Under the pieces are notes generated by a model. It was not told the origin of the DNA. It saw only the letters and a program-made list of their open reading frames with translations, and searched no databases. A stretch of 59,497 nucleotides of DNA from CAZDET01 sp964504335 (GTDB lineage Bacteria; Bacteroidota; Bacteroidia; Chitinophagales; Saprospiraceae), in contig CAZDET010000028.1 in the NCBI GenBank assembly GCA_964504335.1, forward strand, positions 1-59,497, in the 5' to 3' direction. This document shows positions 49,047-57,346 of the stretch, in pieces; the stretch's first letter is position 1, and each line of letters starts with the position of its first letter. Position numbers and translations under genes: made by a program.

Positions 49047-51197
49047 TTATTGGTTTGCGCACTCGACCGTCGAGCGCATATCTTCGACGTCGGCGGTGGC
49101 GCGCAGGCTTTGCAAAAATTGATTGGTTGCCAGAGAGCGCGCCGACTGCGTCAGTTGTTGCTTGATTTGATCGATCGGACTCACCGCTGACGAAACCGTT
49201 TCAATAGGCTGAACGACAAACACCCCGGATTCGCCGACGATCACCTCGGATACCTGACCGATCGGTAGGCGGGCAGCCGCGGCAATTACCTTTGGTTCAT
49301 TTCCCAGACCCGGGATGAAGCTCTGGGTGAAATTCAGCGAAGCTGCCGTATCTACAGTCAGTTGAAAGTTAGCGGCGAGTACTTGCAGGTTGGGATTTGC
49401 GCCGACCCGTTCTTTCAGGATATCCGCTTTCTTGGCGTTTACTACGAGCAGCTCCACTTCCTCCCGCACGGATTCGACGGAGGGCAGGCCGGCGTATTCC
49501 TCACCGGAGAGCGCCGCAATTACGTACTTGCTGTCGTAAAAACCACCCGGCTCCGTAAAGGTATAAACTGCCGGAGAAACTTCGTCAATACTGGCCGAAA
49601 AGGCCCAGCAAACCATGTCGCGGGTATCGTTGCCAAAGCCGAGCGTACCGATCTGGAAGTCGTTGATAGTCAGTGGGCCACTGGATTCCATACGAAGGGT
49701 CAGATCGCCTTCCACGGCGGTTCGCAATTCTTCGAGGGTGGTGTAATTGGCCAAAAATTCGTTGGCCGCCTGAAAGATGCTGTCCTGGGTATCTTTACTC
49801 GGGATGACGGATTCTACAATGTAAGCCGTCTGCACCCGCTCCTGTGTCGATTCGCTGCGATCGAGCACTTCGATGATGTGCCAGCCAAACTGGGAGCGCA
49901 CCTTGTACAATTGCCCGATGACACCGGTGCGAAACAGGATGTCGTCGTATTCCGGCACGAACTGTCCGGGGGTGACTGCTTCGTAGAGGCCACCTTTTTG
50001 GGCACTACCCGGATCGGTGCTGAACTGGGCGGCCAGTGTGTCGAACTGGGTCCGGTCGGCTTGGAGGATTGCGAACAGGCTATCGGTTGTTTGCTCGGCT
50101 TGTGCCTCCTCGAGGGGATTGTTGATCCCGATGAGGATGTGGCGGGAATCAGCGGAGTCGGCCATCACTGCCCGATTTCGGACTTTCATCAACTTGTAGG
50201 AGCCTTGCTCAAAGTAGGGGCCGTAGACGCTTCCGGCGGGCAGAGCGAAAGCGGTGTCGGCCACGGCAGCACTCAATTCATCCGCCAGGGAGTAGGCCGG
50301 TGAGATGCTTCCGTCGTAGCGCAGTACAAAGGCTGAATCATCTTTTGCGGTGCGGAAATCGTCGACCAGCCCGAGGAGTTCTTCGCGAATGGCAGCCGAG
50401 TCGGCCTCCGTCGGCAATACGTCGAACGATACATAGGCCAGCTCCCGGGTATCTTCTTCGAGTTCGTACTTCACCTGATGCTGCTCCAGGTAGTCTTCCA
50501 GGTCGGCATCGCTCACGCTGACCTCTTCGTTGGGAATTTCGGAGTAGGGGATACGCACGTATGCCACCTTGCGGGCATCTCCCTGGGCGGATGCTTCCAT
50601 TTCTGCCATCCAGGACGGCGTGTAGAAGGCCTTCGACACCAGGCCGCCCAGCTTAGACTGGAGCCGCTCGGTGATAATTTGCCCCTCCTGCATGCGCCAA
50701 TAACTGACGAAGGCCGGATTGAGCTGCCCTTCCAGAATGGCCTCCTCTACCCCGTTCGTCTCGATGAGCTGCTTGATCTGATTGAGCTGGTTGCGATCGA
50801 CGGTGCCCGGCTGGCTCGGATTGGGGAAGTTGCGCAAGATGATGGGACTCGGATTATCGCCAAACTGCAAATCGAGTAGCTCTTCCCGGCTGATGTCCAT
50901 GCCGAGAGCCGTGGCTTCTTCTTCTACCAACGACTCGTTGACCATATACTGCCAGAGATTCTGGCGGTTGGCGTAGGTGTTGCCGGTCGAATTGCTGTAG
51001 AGCAGCTCGTACTTACGCTCGAAATCCATGCGGTTGATCTTCTCCCCATTCACGGTTCCGACCAACATTTGGGCGCCTCCGCCGATCGGCCCGTTGGCCG
51101 ACGACATGATATCCATGACAACAAACCCTCCCAGGCCAATACCAATTAGGACAATCAGTAACCAGGAGTTCTTGCGGATTTTTCCAATCAGTGCCAT
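49047..51197 (-). CDS. PpiD/SurA-type periplasmic peptidylprolyl isomerase
   Basis: A 716-aa chaperone-isomerase that helps fold outer-membrane and secreted proteins. From the ATG at 51197: one N-terminal membrane anchor (about 11-31, LLIVLIGIGLGGFVVMDIM), a SurA_N-like helical domain (about 45-240, starting GTVNGEKINRMDF), a parvulin PPIC domain (about 320-430, ending FGWHIIEVLD), and a long C-terminal part with a second, degenerate parvulin-like region. The frame is open upstream to 51248, beyond the predicted promoter region, but this start gives the anchor at the right place. Confidence 0.92.
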   Translation of the reverse strand: MALIGKIRKNSWLLIVLIGIGLGGFVVMDIMSSANGPIGGGAQMLVGTVNGEKINRMDFERKYELLYSNSTGNTYANRQNLWQYMVNESLVEEEATALGMDISREELLDLQFGDNPSPIILRNFPNPSQPGTVDRNQLNQIKQLIETNGVEEAILEGQLNPAFVSYWRMQEGQIITERLQSKLGGLVSKAFYTPSWMAEMEASAQGDARKVAYVRIPYSEIPNEEVSVSDADLEDYLEQHQVKYELEEDTRELAYVSFDVLPTEADSAAIREELLGLVDDFRTAKDDSAFVLRYDGSISPAYSLADELSAAVADTAFALPAGSVYGPYFEQGSYKLMKVRNRAVMADSADSRHILIGINNPLEEAQAEQTTDSLFAILQADRTQFDTLAAQFSTDPGSAQKGGLYEAVTPGQFVPEYDDILFRTGVIGQLYKVRSQFGWHIIEVLDRSESTQERVQTAYIVESVIPSKDTQDSIFQAANEFLANYTTLEELRTAVEGDLTLRMESSGPLTINDFQIGTLGFGNDTRDMVCWAFSASIDEVSPAVYTFTEPGGFYDSKYVIAALSGEEYAGLPSVESVREEVELLVVNAKKADILKERVGANPNLQVLAANFQLTVDTAASLNFTQSFIPGLGNEPKVIAAAARLPIGQVSEVIVGESGVFVVQPIETVSSAVSPIDQIKQQLTQSARSLATNQFLQSLRATADVEDMRSTVECANQ

Positions 51198-51259
51198 CCT
51201 ACTATCTTTTTGCTCATTCGTGACTTCACGAAACCTGTGGTTTTGCATCTAAGCGGTCG

Positions 51260-51267
51260 CAAAGATA
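51260..51267 (-). promoter_or_regulatory. -7 promoter element for the PpiD-like gene
   Basis: On the minus strand TATCTTTG (51267-51260) matches TAnnTTTG and is followed by GCGACC. It lies about 60 bases before the start codon, separating the isomerase from the upstream methyltransferase transcript. Confidence 0.5.
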
Positions 51268-51350
51268 CTTTTTTAGCTCCGAATTGCATAGCAGCTAAAA
51301 GTCATGGATAAGAAGTGACTCCTGCAAAAGATCGAAAGCGAGAAGCGGCC

Positions 51351-52004
51351 CTAACTATTTGCCGATTTGCTATTGTATTTATAGGTTTCCCAGTCCGGCT
51401 CATAAGCGTCAACTGCTTGGTTGCCAAAGACATCCCAGTCAGGGCGGGCACCTCTGGCGAACAGCTCGAGATAAGGACCCGGCGAACAATCCTCGATGAT
51501 GTCGTAGAGTTCATCCGGCTTTCTGGAGTGTTCCTGTTTCCGGGTTTTGATGATATTGACTTGTCGCCGACCAGGCTGTAGGGTTCGTAAACTTCCTCGT
51601 ACGCCAAATAAGATCACTTCGGTCGTGTTGCGAAAGTAGAAACCGACCCCCCTGCCATCCGGGCCTCCGTCTTTTCGAATCTTGTGCCAGATGATATTTG
51701 TCTTGTACTTAAACCCCCACGCCTGCATCACTTCGAGGCCCTCCTGAAGCAAGGCATTCGGAACCCACAAGTACAGGTGGCTATTATCGGCCGCGGCCAG
51801 ATGTACCGGAATCTCTTTGATTTCATCGAGCGAAAGCGTTGGATAGCGATTTAACCGTTTGTGCTCTGGTGCCATCTTCCCCGTTCGATTCTGAAATCGC
51901 CAGGGCGGGTCTGCCAATACGGCACCATACCCCTCCTTCGTAATCTCCGAAACGAAGTCTTTTGCAACGGTGGATTGGAAGTCGTATATATTAAGAATTT
52001 TCAT
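51351..52004 (-). CDS. MT-A70 family adenine-N6 methyltransferase
   Basis: A 217-aa SAM-dependent methyltransferase of the MT-A70 family, which in bacteria mostly methylates adenine in DNA. The catalytic DPPW is at residues 32-35 (VLADPPWRF), followed by LYLWVPNALLQEGLEVM, the IIWHKIRKDG region and the conserved REHSRKPDE-like KQEHSRKPDELYDIIE and LELFARG. The gene is lower in GC than its neighbours. It starts 12 bases from the scaffold gap, so its upstream partner, such as a nuclease or regulator, is not visible. It may belong to a restriction-modification or phage-derived set or be an orphan. Confidence 0.88.
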   Translation of the reverse strand: MKILNIYDFQSTVAKDFVSEITKEGYGAVLADPPWRFQNRTGKMAPEHKRLNRYPTLSLDEIKEIPVHLAAADNSHLYLWVPNALLQEGLEVMQAWGFKYKTNIIWHKIRKDGGPDGRGVGFYFRNTTEVILFGVRGSLRTLQPGRRQVNIIKTRKQEHSRKPDELYDIIEDCSPGPYLELFARGARPDWDVFGNQAVDAYEPDWETYKYNSKSANS

Positions 52005-52016
52005 CGTAGACGTTTT

Positions 52017-52116
52017 NNNNNNNNNNNNNNNNNNNNNNNNNNNNNNNNNNNNNNNNNNNNNNNNNNNNNNNNNNNNNNNNNNNNNNNNNNNNNNNNNNNN
52101 NNNNNNNNNNNNNNNN
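52017..52116. other. Assembly gap of 100 N
   Basis: Exactly 100 N, the usual placeholder for a gap of unknown size. The real distance and even the adjacency of the flanking genes are unproven. A frame reading through the N joins the methyltransferase and the response regulator and is an artefact. Confidence 0.98.
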
Positions 52117-52808
52117 TTGGCCGCCTCCACGTGAAAGCAAAACCCGACCCCGTGGATATTTTCGATCCGTAGCCGTTCATCGTCGCGCAGGTACTTGCGC
52201 AGGCGGGAGATGAACACGTCGAGGCTGCGGCCGAGGAAGTAATCGTTTTCGCCCCAGACTTCTTCGAGGATATCGGAGCGTTTCACCACCTGGTTTTTTC
52301 GCTCCGTCAGGTAGCGGAGCAAATCGGCTTCCTTTTGCGTGAGGCGGCGTTGCTCTTCGCCATCGGATAGCTGGAGGTTGGAGGGATCGAAGTGATAGCG
52401 GCCAATGTGGTAGCCCTGTGGCGCGTGCTGATCGCCGGTAATCTTCTGGCGCCGCAAAAACACTTCGATTTTCAGCATCAATTCTTCGATGCTGAAGGGC
52501 TTGGTAATGTAGTCGTCTGCGCCGAGTTTGAGGCCCTTGATGCGGTCCTCCTTCAGCGATTTGGCCGTCAGAAACAGCAAGGGTACCTCGTGGTCGCGCG
52601 CGCGGATGTAGCGGGCGAGCTCGAAGCCGTCGATGCCGGGCAGCATCACATCGAGCAGGCAGAGGTCGTACCGCCCCTTTTCGAAGGCCCGCATCGCCGT
52701 CTCGCCATCGGGGAAAAGCGATACTTCGTAGCCCTGCAATTCGAGGTTGTCCTTTGTGACGAAGCTCAGGCTTTCGTCGTCTTCGACGTAGAGCAGGTGT
52801 GCTTTCAT
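52117..52808 (-). CDS. OmpR-family response regulator (3' end lost in gap)
   Basis: About 230 residues are present and only the last few are missing. The receiver domain (1-118) shows the acidic pair Asp10/Asp11, phospho-acceptor Asp53 in LLDVMLPGIDGFE, and Lys in YITKPFS. The OmpR-type winged helix (about 135-229) has RRLTQKEADLLRYL and GRSLDVFISRLRKYL. It overlaps the kinase gene upstream by ATGA, so the two form a pair. The combination resembles RprY-RprX of Bacteroidota. The target genes are unknown. Confidence 0.92.
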
Positions 52809-54118
52809 GGGTTGACTATTGCTTTAAGCGTGCGCTGCCGCTTGCCGATAGGCAGTGCAATTCGAATGGCGGTTCCTGTGCCGGCCTCACTTTGCAAATC
52901 CAGCCGCCAGCCGTGGGCCTGGCAAATTTGCTTGACGTAAAACAGCCCCAATCCGAAGCCTTTCACGTTGTGTACATCCCCCGTGGGCACCCGGTAGAAC
53001 TTGTCGAATATCTGTCGCTGGTACTCCTTCGGGATGCCGGGGCCGGCGTCTTCGATGCACACTTGCAGCTCCTGCTGCACGCGCTCCACCCAAATGCCCA
53101 GTTGGGGCGGCCCTTCGCTGTACTTAATGGCATTATCGATCAAGTTGTGGAGAATGTTCACCAGATGTAGCCGGTCGGCTTCGATTAGGTAGGTGTCGAG
53201 GTGGGTAGGCAGTTGGACCTCCAGGGTGCCGTGGAGTTCCTCCACGCGCATGCGCGTGGTTTCGAGGAGGGGCTTGAGCACTGTATCGAGGGTGATCCAT
53301 TCTTTGTTGAGGGCAAATTCGCGCGATTCGAGCGTAGCGATTTGCAGCACTTTCTCCACCTGGCGGTTGAGGCGGTCGTATTGTTCATTGATGATGTTGG
53401 CGTAGCGCAGGAGGCGGTCGTCCTTTCGAATGCGTTCGTCGCGCTGGAAGACCTCCGAGGCGATCCGAATGGTAGAAAGGGGGGTTTTAAACTCGTGCGT
53501 CATGTTGTTGATGAAGTCCTTTTGCAATTCCGACAGCCGCCGCTGGCGCAAAATGACGTACATACTGTAGGCGAAAAAGGCAATCGTAATCAGCAGTGCG
53601 GCGCTGATGAATGTGGAAAGCTGCATTTTCGTGAACAGATAACCGGAGCGCGTAGGAAATTTGACGCCGAAGTAGTAGATGAAATCATCGTCCATCGGCA
53701 GGTCGCCGAGCTTTTTCTCCGGTACGGTGCGGTCGGGGGTATACTCGCAGTAGCCGCCGTACTGCATTTCGTCGGTGTAACAGTCGTAGACGGCGTACTC
53801 GAAATTGATGTTGAGGGCCACCCGCTCCAGCTCGCGCTGAATGGTGTATTCGAGCAAATCGGCGTGGATGCGGTCCGCTACGTTGACCACGTAGTAATTG
53901 GAGGTGCGGCGCTTGATGATGTCGCGGCTCGGGAGGTTGCTGTCGTTGAATTCTGCCAGCGATTGCGCGACGCGCAGCAGCGCCAGGCTCACCTTATCGT
54001 GAAACTCCTGCTCGTTGATGTTCCAGGTATTGACCACCCAGTAGGTCTGCATACCCGCCAGACCGATCATGGTGACCGTACCCAGAATGATGACCCGCCG
54101 GATGACTGAATTCTGCAT
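52805..54118 (-). CDS. Sensor histidine kinase (RprX-like)
   Basis: A 437-aa kinase: first membrane helix (about 8-28), a periplasmic sensor region of 135 residues with two Cys close together (residues 112 and 123), a second helix (about 167-188), HisKA with phospho-acceptor His207 in NNMTHEFKTPLSTI, and HATPase_c with the N box LHNLIDNAIKYSEG, G1 EDAGPGIP and G2 GFGLGLFYVKQI. There is no HAMP domain. It is transcribed before its cognate regulator with a 4-base overlap and is divergent from the DUF4271 gene. Confidence 0.93.
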   Translation of the reverse strand: MQNSVIRRVIILGTVTMIGLAGMQTYWVVNTWNINEQEFHDKVSLALLRVAQSLAEFNDSNLPSRDIIKRRTSNYYVVNVADRIHADLLEYTIQRELERVALNINFEYAVYDCYTDEMQYGGYCEYTPDRTVPEKKLGDLPMDDDFIYYFGVKFPTRSGYLFTKMQLSTFISAALLITIAFFAYSMYVILRQRRLSELQKDFINNMTHEFKTPLSTIRIASEVFQRDERIRKDDRLLRYANIINEQYDRLNRQVEKVLQIATLESREFALNKEWITLDTVLKPLLETTRMRVEELHGTLEVQLPTHLDTYLIEADRLHLVNILHNLIDNAIKYSEGPPQLGIWVERVQQELQVCIEDAGPGIPKEYQRQIFDKFYRVPTGDVHNVKGFGLGLFYVKQICQAHGWRLDLQSEAGTGTAIRIALPIGKRQRTLKAIVNP

Positions 54119-54249
54119 GCTTCCAATATTACAATGGCCTTACAAATTGCTCACATTAGTAACAATCCGGATGCTTCAACCGTACTATTAACAGCCCGTT
54201 AACGCCGACACAAATTCATTACCTTACATCCCAAAACGAGCCATTCGCG

Positions 54250-55155
54250 GTGCATAGATATATCGTTGCATTAATTTGGTGCCTGTCCGGAGTAGTTGTT
54301 CTGGCGGCTCAGTCGGCCGACAATCCCTTCGAGCTCCTTCCCCGCCTGCCTCAGGAAGAGCGAACGGGTGCCATCGATCCGGTGCGCGATTCGCTGGCGG
54401 CCCTGAGCCGCAACCCCTTCGAGATTGTGCAGCCCATCCCCGAAGCCCCGCCGGAGCCGGTGCTGGAAGTGATCCGCGATCCGGTAATTTCGCCCGAGCC
54501 TCCCGAAAAAGACGACGGCTTTCTATTCGGGCTGAATATCTTCCTCGTGCTGCTCACCGCTTTGATCCTCGTGTTCTTCCGGGGGCTGTACCGCCGTGGC
54601 TTTCGGGCCCTCTTCAACGACAATCTGCTCGGGCAGCTCTACCGCGATCGCGAAGCCAATGCCCTCGGCCCCTTCCTGGTGGGCTACTTTTTATTTTTCC
54701 TCTCCGCCGCGTTTTTCGTCTACCTATTGCTGACCTACTACGGGCTGTCGGCTCCCGAACGGCCGCTGCTGCTGTACTTCTTCCTCATTGGCGCGCTCAC
54801 CCTGCTCTTCCTCGGGAAGCACCTGTTGCTCTGGTTCGTGGGGGCGATTTTCCCGGTGTCGCGCGAAATGAGTCGGTACAGTTTCACTATTATGGTGTTT
54901 GCCATCATTATCGGCTTGTTGCTCACGCCCGCCAGTTTGTTTATCAGCTACGTGCCGGAAACCGTCCGGGAACCACTCATCCTTCTGACCCTGGGGATGG
55001 TCGCCGCGCTCTACCTGTTGCGCAGTCTTCGTGGATTGTTTATCGCAAATCGTTTCGTTCTAGGAAATCTATTTCACTTTTTGTTGTATATTTGCACCGT
55101 TGAAGTCGCACCGGTTTTGGTTTTGTATAAGATTGTATTGAACAACATGAGCTAA
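54250..55155 (+). CDS. DUF4271 membrane protein
   Basis: A 301-aa protein starting at GTG 54250. A signal-like segment (residues 3-20) is followed by a proline-rich exported region with the NPFELLPRLP and NPFEIVQPIP repeats, and then about seven hydrophobic segments in the DUF4271 region (from residue 95). The family is Bacteroidota-specific and usually sits directly upstream of hemD, as here. The function is unknown. Its 3' end contains a promoter element for hemD. Confidence 0.82.
   Translation: MHRYIVALIWCLSGVVVLAAQSADNPFELLPRLPQEERTGAIDPVRDSLAALSRNPFEIVQPIPEAPPEPVLEVIRDPVISPEPPEKDDGFLFGLNIFLVLLTALILVFFRGLYRRGFRALFNDNLLGQLYRDREANALGPFLVGYFLFFLSAAFFVYLLLTYYGLSAPERPLLLYFFLIGALTLLFLGKHLLLWFVGAIFPVSREMSRYSFTIMVFAIIIGLLLTPASLFISYVPETVREPLILLTLGMVAALYLLRSLRGLFIANRFVLGNLFHFLLYICTVEVAPVLVLYKIVLNNMS
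55087..55094 (+). promoter_or_regulatory. Internal -7 element for hemD
   Basis: TATATTTG matches TAnnTTTG inside the last codons of the DUF4271 gene, 97 bases before the hemD start. It could give hemD expression independent of DUF4271. No -33 TTG is seen at the right spacing. Confidence 0.35.
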
Positions 55156-55190
55156 AACCAGGTGTCGTTCGTTGGTTAAAATTGACCTAG

Positions 55191-55979
55191 ATGGGAGCAA
55201 ACGGCCAAGTGAAGCAGGAACAGTACAAGCGCGTTAAGACCATTCTCGTATCTCAGCCGAAGCCGGAAAGAAGCCCCTACTACGAACTCGAAAAGAAGTA
55301 CAATCTTCAAATCGACTGGCGTCCGTTCATTCACGTGGAGGGCGTCGACGTAAAGGAATACCGCAAGCAGCGCATCCGCCCGGACGAGTACAGCGCCATC
55401 ATTTTTACCAGCAAAAATGCCGTCGATCATTTCTTCCGGCTCTGCAAAGAGCTGCGCATCGAAATGTCGCAGGATACCAAGTATTTCTGCCTCAACGAGG
55501 CGACGGCCAATTACCTCCAGAAATTCATCGTCTACCGCAAGCGCAAAGTCTTCTTCGGTAAGCGCACCATCCAGGACCTCGCGCCCACGATCAAGAAGCA
55601 CCGCACGAAGGAGAAATTCCTCCTGCCGGTATCCAATCTCGGTGCCACGGACGTTTGCAAGTTTCTGGACGAAAACAACTTCGACTGGCAGGATACGCTC
55701 ATGTTTTGCACGGTGAGCAGCGACTTGTCGGACCTGGAAGACGTCACCTACGACGTGCTCGTCTTCTTCAGCCCCCTGGGTATTCAATCGCTATACGATA
55801 ATTTTCCGGATTTCAAACAAAACGAAACGCGTTTTGCCGTCTTCGGCAACAGTACCACGCAGGCCGTGGAAGAACGCGGGCTAACCGTCAACATTAAAGC
55901 CCCGGCCCCGCAGGTACCGTCGATGACGATGGCACTCGAAAAATACCTCCAGCTATCCAATAATTCAGCGGAGGAATAG
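55191..55979 (+). CDS. hemD: Uroporphyrinogen-III synthase
   Basis: HemD cyclises hydroxymethylbilane to uroporphyrinogen III on the way to haem. The 262-aa protein has the two-domain HemD fold. Sequence identity in this family is low, but the Bacteroidota type is recognisable by VKTILVSQPKPE at the start, YSAIIFTSKNAVDHFFRL in the middle and YDVLVFFSPLGIQSL near residue 195 (the conserved 'FTS' and 'FFS/PSG' loops). It follows DUF4271 after 35 bases and is ended by a good terminator. Confidence 0.9.
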   Translation: MGANGQVKQEQYKRVKTILVSQPKPERSPYYELEKKYNLQIDWRPFIHVEGVDVKEYRKQRIRPDEYSAIIFTSKNAVDHFFRLCKELRIEMSQDTKYFCLNEATANYLQKFIVYRKRKVFFGKRTIQDLAPTIKKHRTKEKFLLPVSNLGATDVCKFLDENNFDWQDTLMFCTVSSDLSDLEDVTYDVLVFFSPLGIQSLYDNFPDFKQNETRFAVFGNSTTQAVEERGLTVNIKAPAPQVPSMTMALEKYLQLSNNSAEE

Positions 55980-56015
55980 ACACAGCTCTTTCACACTAAC
56001 TTACTGAATGCTGAC

Positions 56016-56051
56016 GCGGCCCCCGATTGCTACTTGGGGGCTGCCTTTTTT
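56016..56051 (+). terminator. Rho-independent terminator after hemD
   Basis: A GC-rich stem (GCGGCCCC 56016-56024 region with GGGGGCTGCC 56036-56045) is followed directly by six T (56046-56051). One base is bulged. It lies 40 bases after the hemD stop. Confidence 0.75.
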
Positions 56052-56090
56052 GGGGCCAACCAAACCCTTCCTCCCGTAGTTTAGGAATAC

Positions 56091-56714
56091 ATGAATGAGT
56101 TAGTGACGGACCTACGCGACAAGCTACAACGGCCGCTACCCGGTGCTCCCGCTCAGTACAAGATGGCCCACCAGGTGCGGCAATACGCCCCCAAGCCCCC
56201 CGCCCACGCCCGCCGGGCCGGGGTGCTGGCATTGTTTTATCCCAAGGCCGGCGACGTCCACCTGGTACTCATCCGCCGCCGGAGCGGCCACGCCAACGAC
56301 CGCCACGCAGGGCAGGTCAGCTTCCCGGGCGGCGCCCACGAATCCGGCGATGCCACCCTCTCCCACACCGCCCTGCGCGAGACCGAGGAAGAAGTCGGTG
56401 CCCCCATCAGCGATATCGAATTGCTCGGCCCGCTCAGCCCCCTCTACATTCCCGTCAGCAACTTCCTGGTCTATCCCTATGTGGGCCAATTGGACTTCCA
56501 GCCCCAATTCCAGCCCGACTACTCGGAGGTCGAATACATCATCGAAGTGCCCCTGGCCGTCCTGCAAGACCCCACCAACGTGCGCAAAACGGATCTCCCC
56601 ATCACCAAACAGCTCATCCTGCGCGACGTCCCCTACTTCGCCGTCGACGACCACGTCGTCTGGGGCGCTACCGCCATGATGCTCAGCGAATTGCTCACCG
56701 TTCTATCAGAATAG
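56091..56714 (+). CDS. Nudix hydrolase, CoA pyrophosphatase type
   Basis: A 207-aa protein of the NudL/CoA pyrophosphatase type, which splits CoA or its derivatives into 3',5'-ADP and 4'-phosphopantetheine. The Nudix box is at residues 80-103 (GGAHESGD then TALRETEEEVG) and is preceded by the family motif RRSGHANDRHAGQVSFPGG, which distinguishes CoA-specific members. TAGTTTAG (56077-56084) just 7 bases before the ATG is a weak -7-like element that would give an almost leaderless RNA. Confidence 0.9.
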   Translation: MNELVTDLRDKLQRPLPGAPAQYKMAHQVRQYAPKPPAHARRAGVLALFYPKAGDVHLVLIRRRSGHANDRHAGQVSFPGGAHESGDATLSHTALRETEEEVGAPISDIELLGPLSPLYIPVSNFLVYPYVGQLDFQPQFQPDYSEVEYIIEVPLAVLQDPTNVRKTDLPITKQLILRDVPYFAVDDHVVWGATAMMLSELLTVLSE

Positions 56715-56861
56715 CAGCAATCTTAACAACCTCCAATCATCTAATTAGTAACCACTTACGAGGAATCAGCGCCCCTTCTCTTTCAAAAATCGGGAAGAAT
56801 CAGTAATTTGAATGCGCCAGCGATTAGCTGCCCTATTCATTCATCTGAAACACCTATTCTC

Positions 56862-57239
56862 ATGGAATGGTATTTAAAAGTGCTTCGCAAGTACGCCGTT
56901 TTCACGGGCCGCGCCCGGCGTACGGAATACTGGATGTTCTTCCTGTTTAATATGATAATCAGCTTCCTCCTCGGCCTGCTCGACGGGGTGCTCATTGCCA
57001 CTTCCGATACGGTCATCGGTTTTCTGGGCCTGTTGTACTCTCTGGCCGTACTTCTTCCCGGCATTGCCGTCTCGGTCCGTCGCCTCCACGACGTGGGCAA
57101 GAGCGGCTGGATGCTCTTGGTCGGCCTCATCCCCATCATCGGCACCATCTGGCTCATCGTCCTCTTCGCCACCGAAGGCGATCGCGGCGCCAACGCGTAC
57201 GGGCCCGATCCGAAGGCCCTGTCGGCGGATTATCTATGA
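56862..57239 (+). CDS. DUF805 membrane protein
   Basis: The ATG at 56862 gives 125 aa that start MEWYLKVLRKYAVFTGRARR, the standard DUF805 N-terminus, followed by three hydrophobic segments and the conserved VRRLHDVGKSGWMLLV and EGDRGANAYGPDP motifs. The frame extends to 56808 but those residues are unlike the family. DUF805 proteins are small inner-membrane proteins of unknown function (YhaH-like). Confidence 0.9.
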   Translation: MEWYLKVLRKYAVFTGRARRTEYWMFFLFNMIISFLLGLLDGVLIATSDTVIGFLGLLYSLAVLLPGIAVSVRRLHDVGKSGWMLLVGLIPIIGTIWLIVLFATEGDRGANAYGPDPKALSADYL

Positions 57240-57265
57240 TGTTCTGATGGGCTCGTCGGTCGAGT

Positions 57266-57324
57266 TCAATGAGCCAATGTGCTAATATGACAATGTGCCG
57301 ATCTGATGCCTGATCGCTAGCGAT
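57266..57324. repeat. Octamer-periodic spacer (array 6) and palindrome
   Basis: Between the convergent DUF805 and ROCO-TIR genes, octamers ttcaatga, gccaatgt, gctaatat, gacaatgt, gccgatct run in phase (57266-57305; core CAATGTGC). They are followed by a 12-bp perfect palindrome ATCGCT-AGCGAT (57313-57324) and an imperfect hairpin up to 57340 (gcctg...cgggc). The region may terminate both genes. Confidence 0.55.
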
Positions 57325-57346
57325 GCTCTTGGTCGGGCATTGCCGG

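Noticed and set aside
51351..52808. 485-residue ORF joining a response regulator to an MT-A70 methyltransferase
   Set aside because: It reads through 100 N of an assembly gap. The two halves are separate genes, and any fusion is an artefact of gap length.
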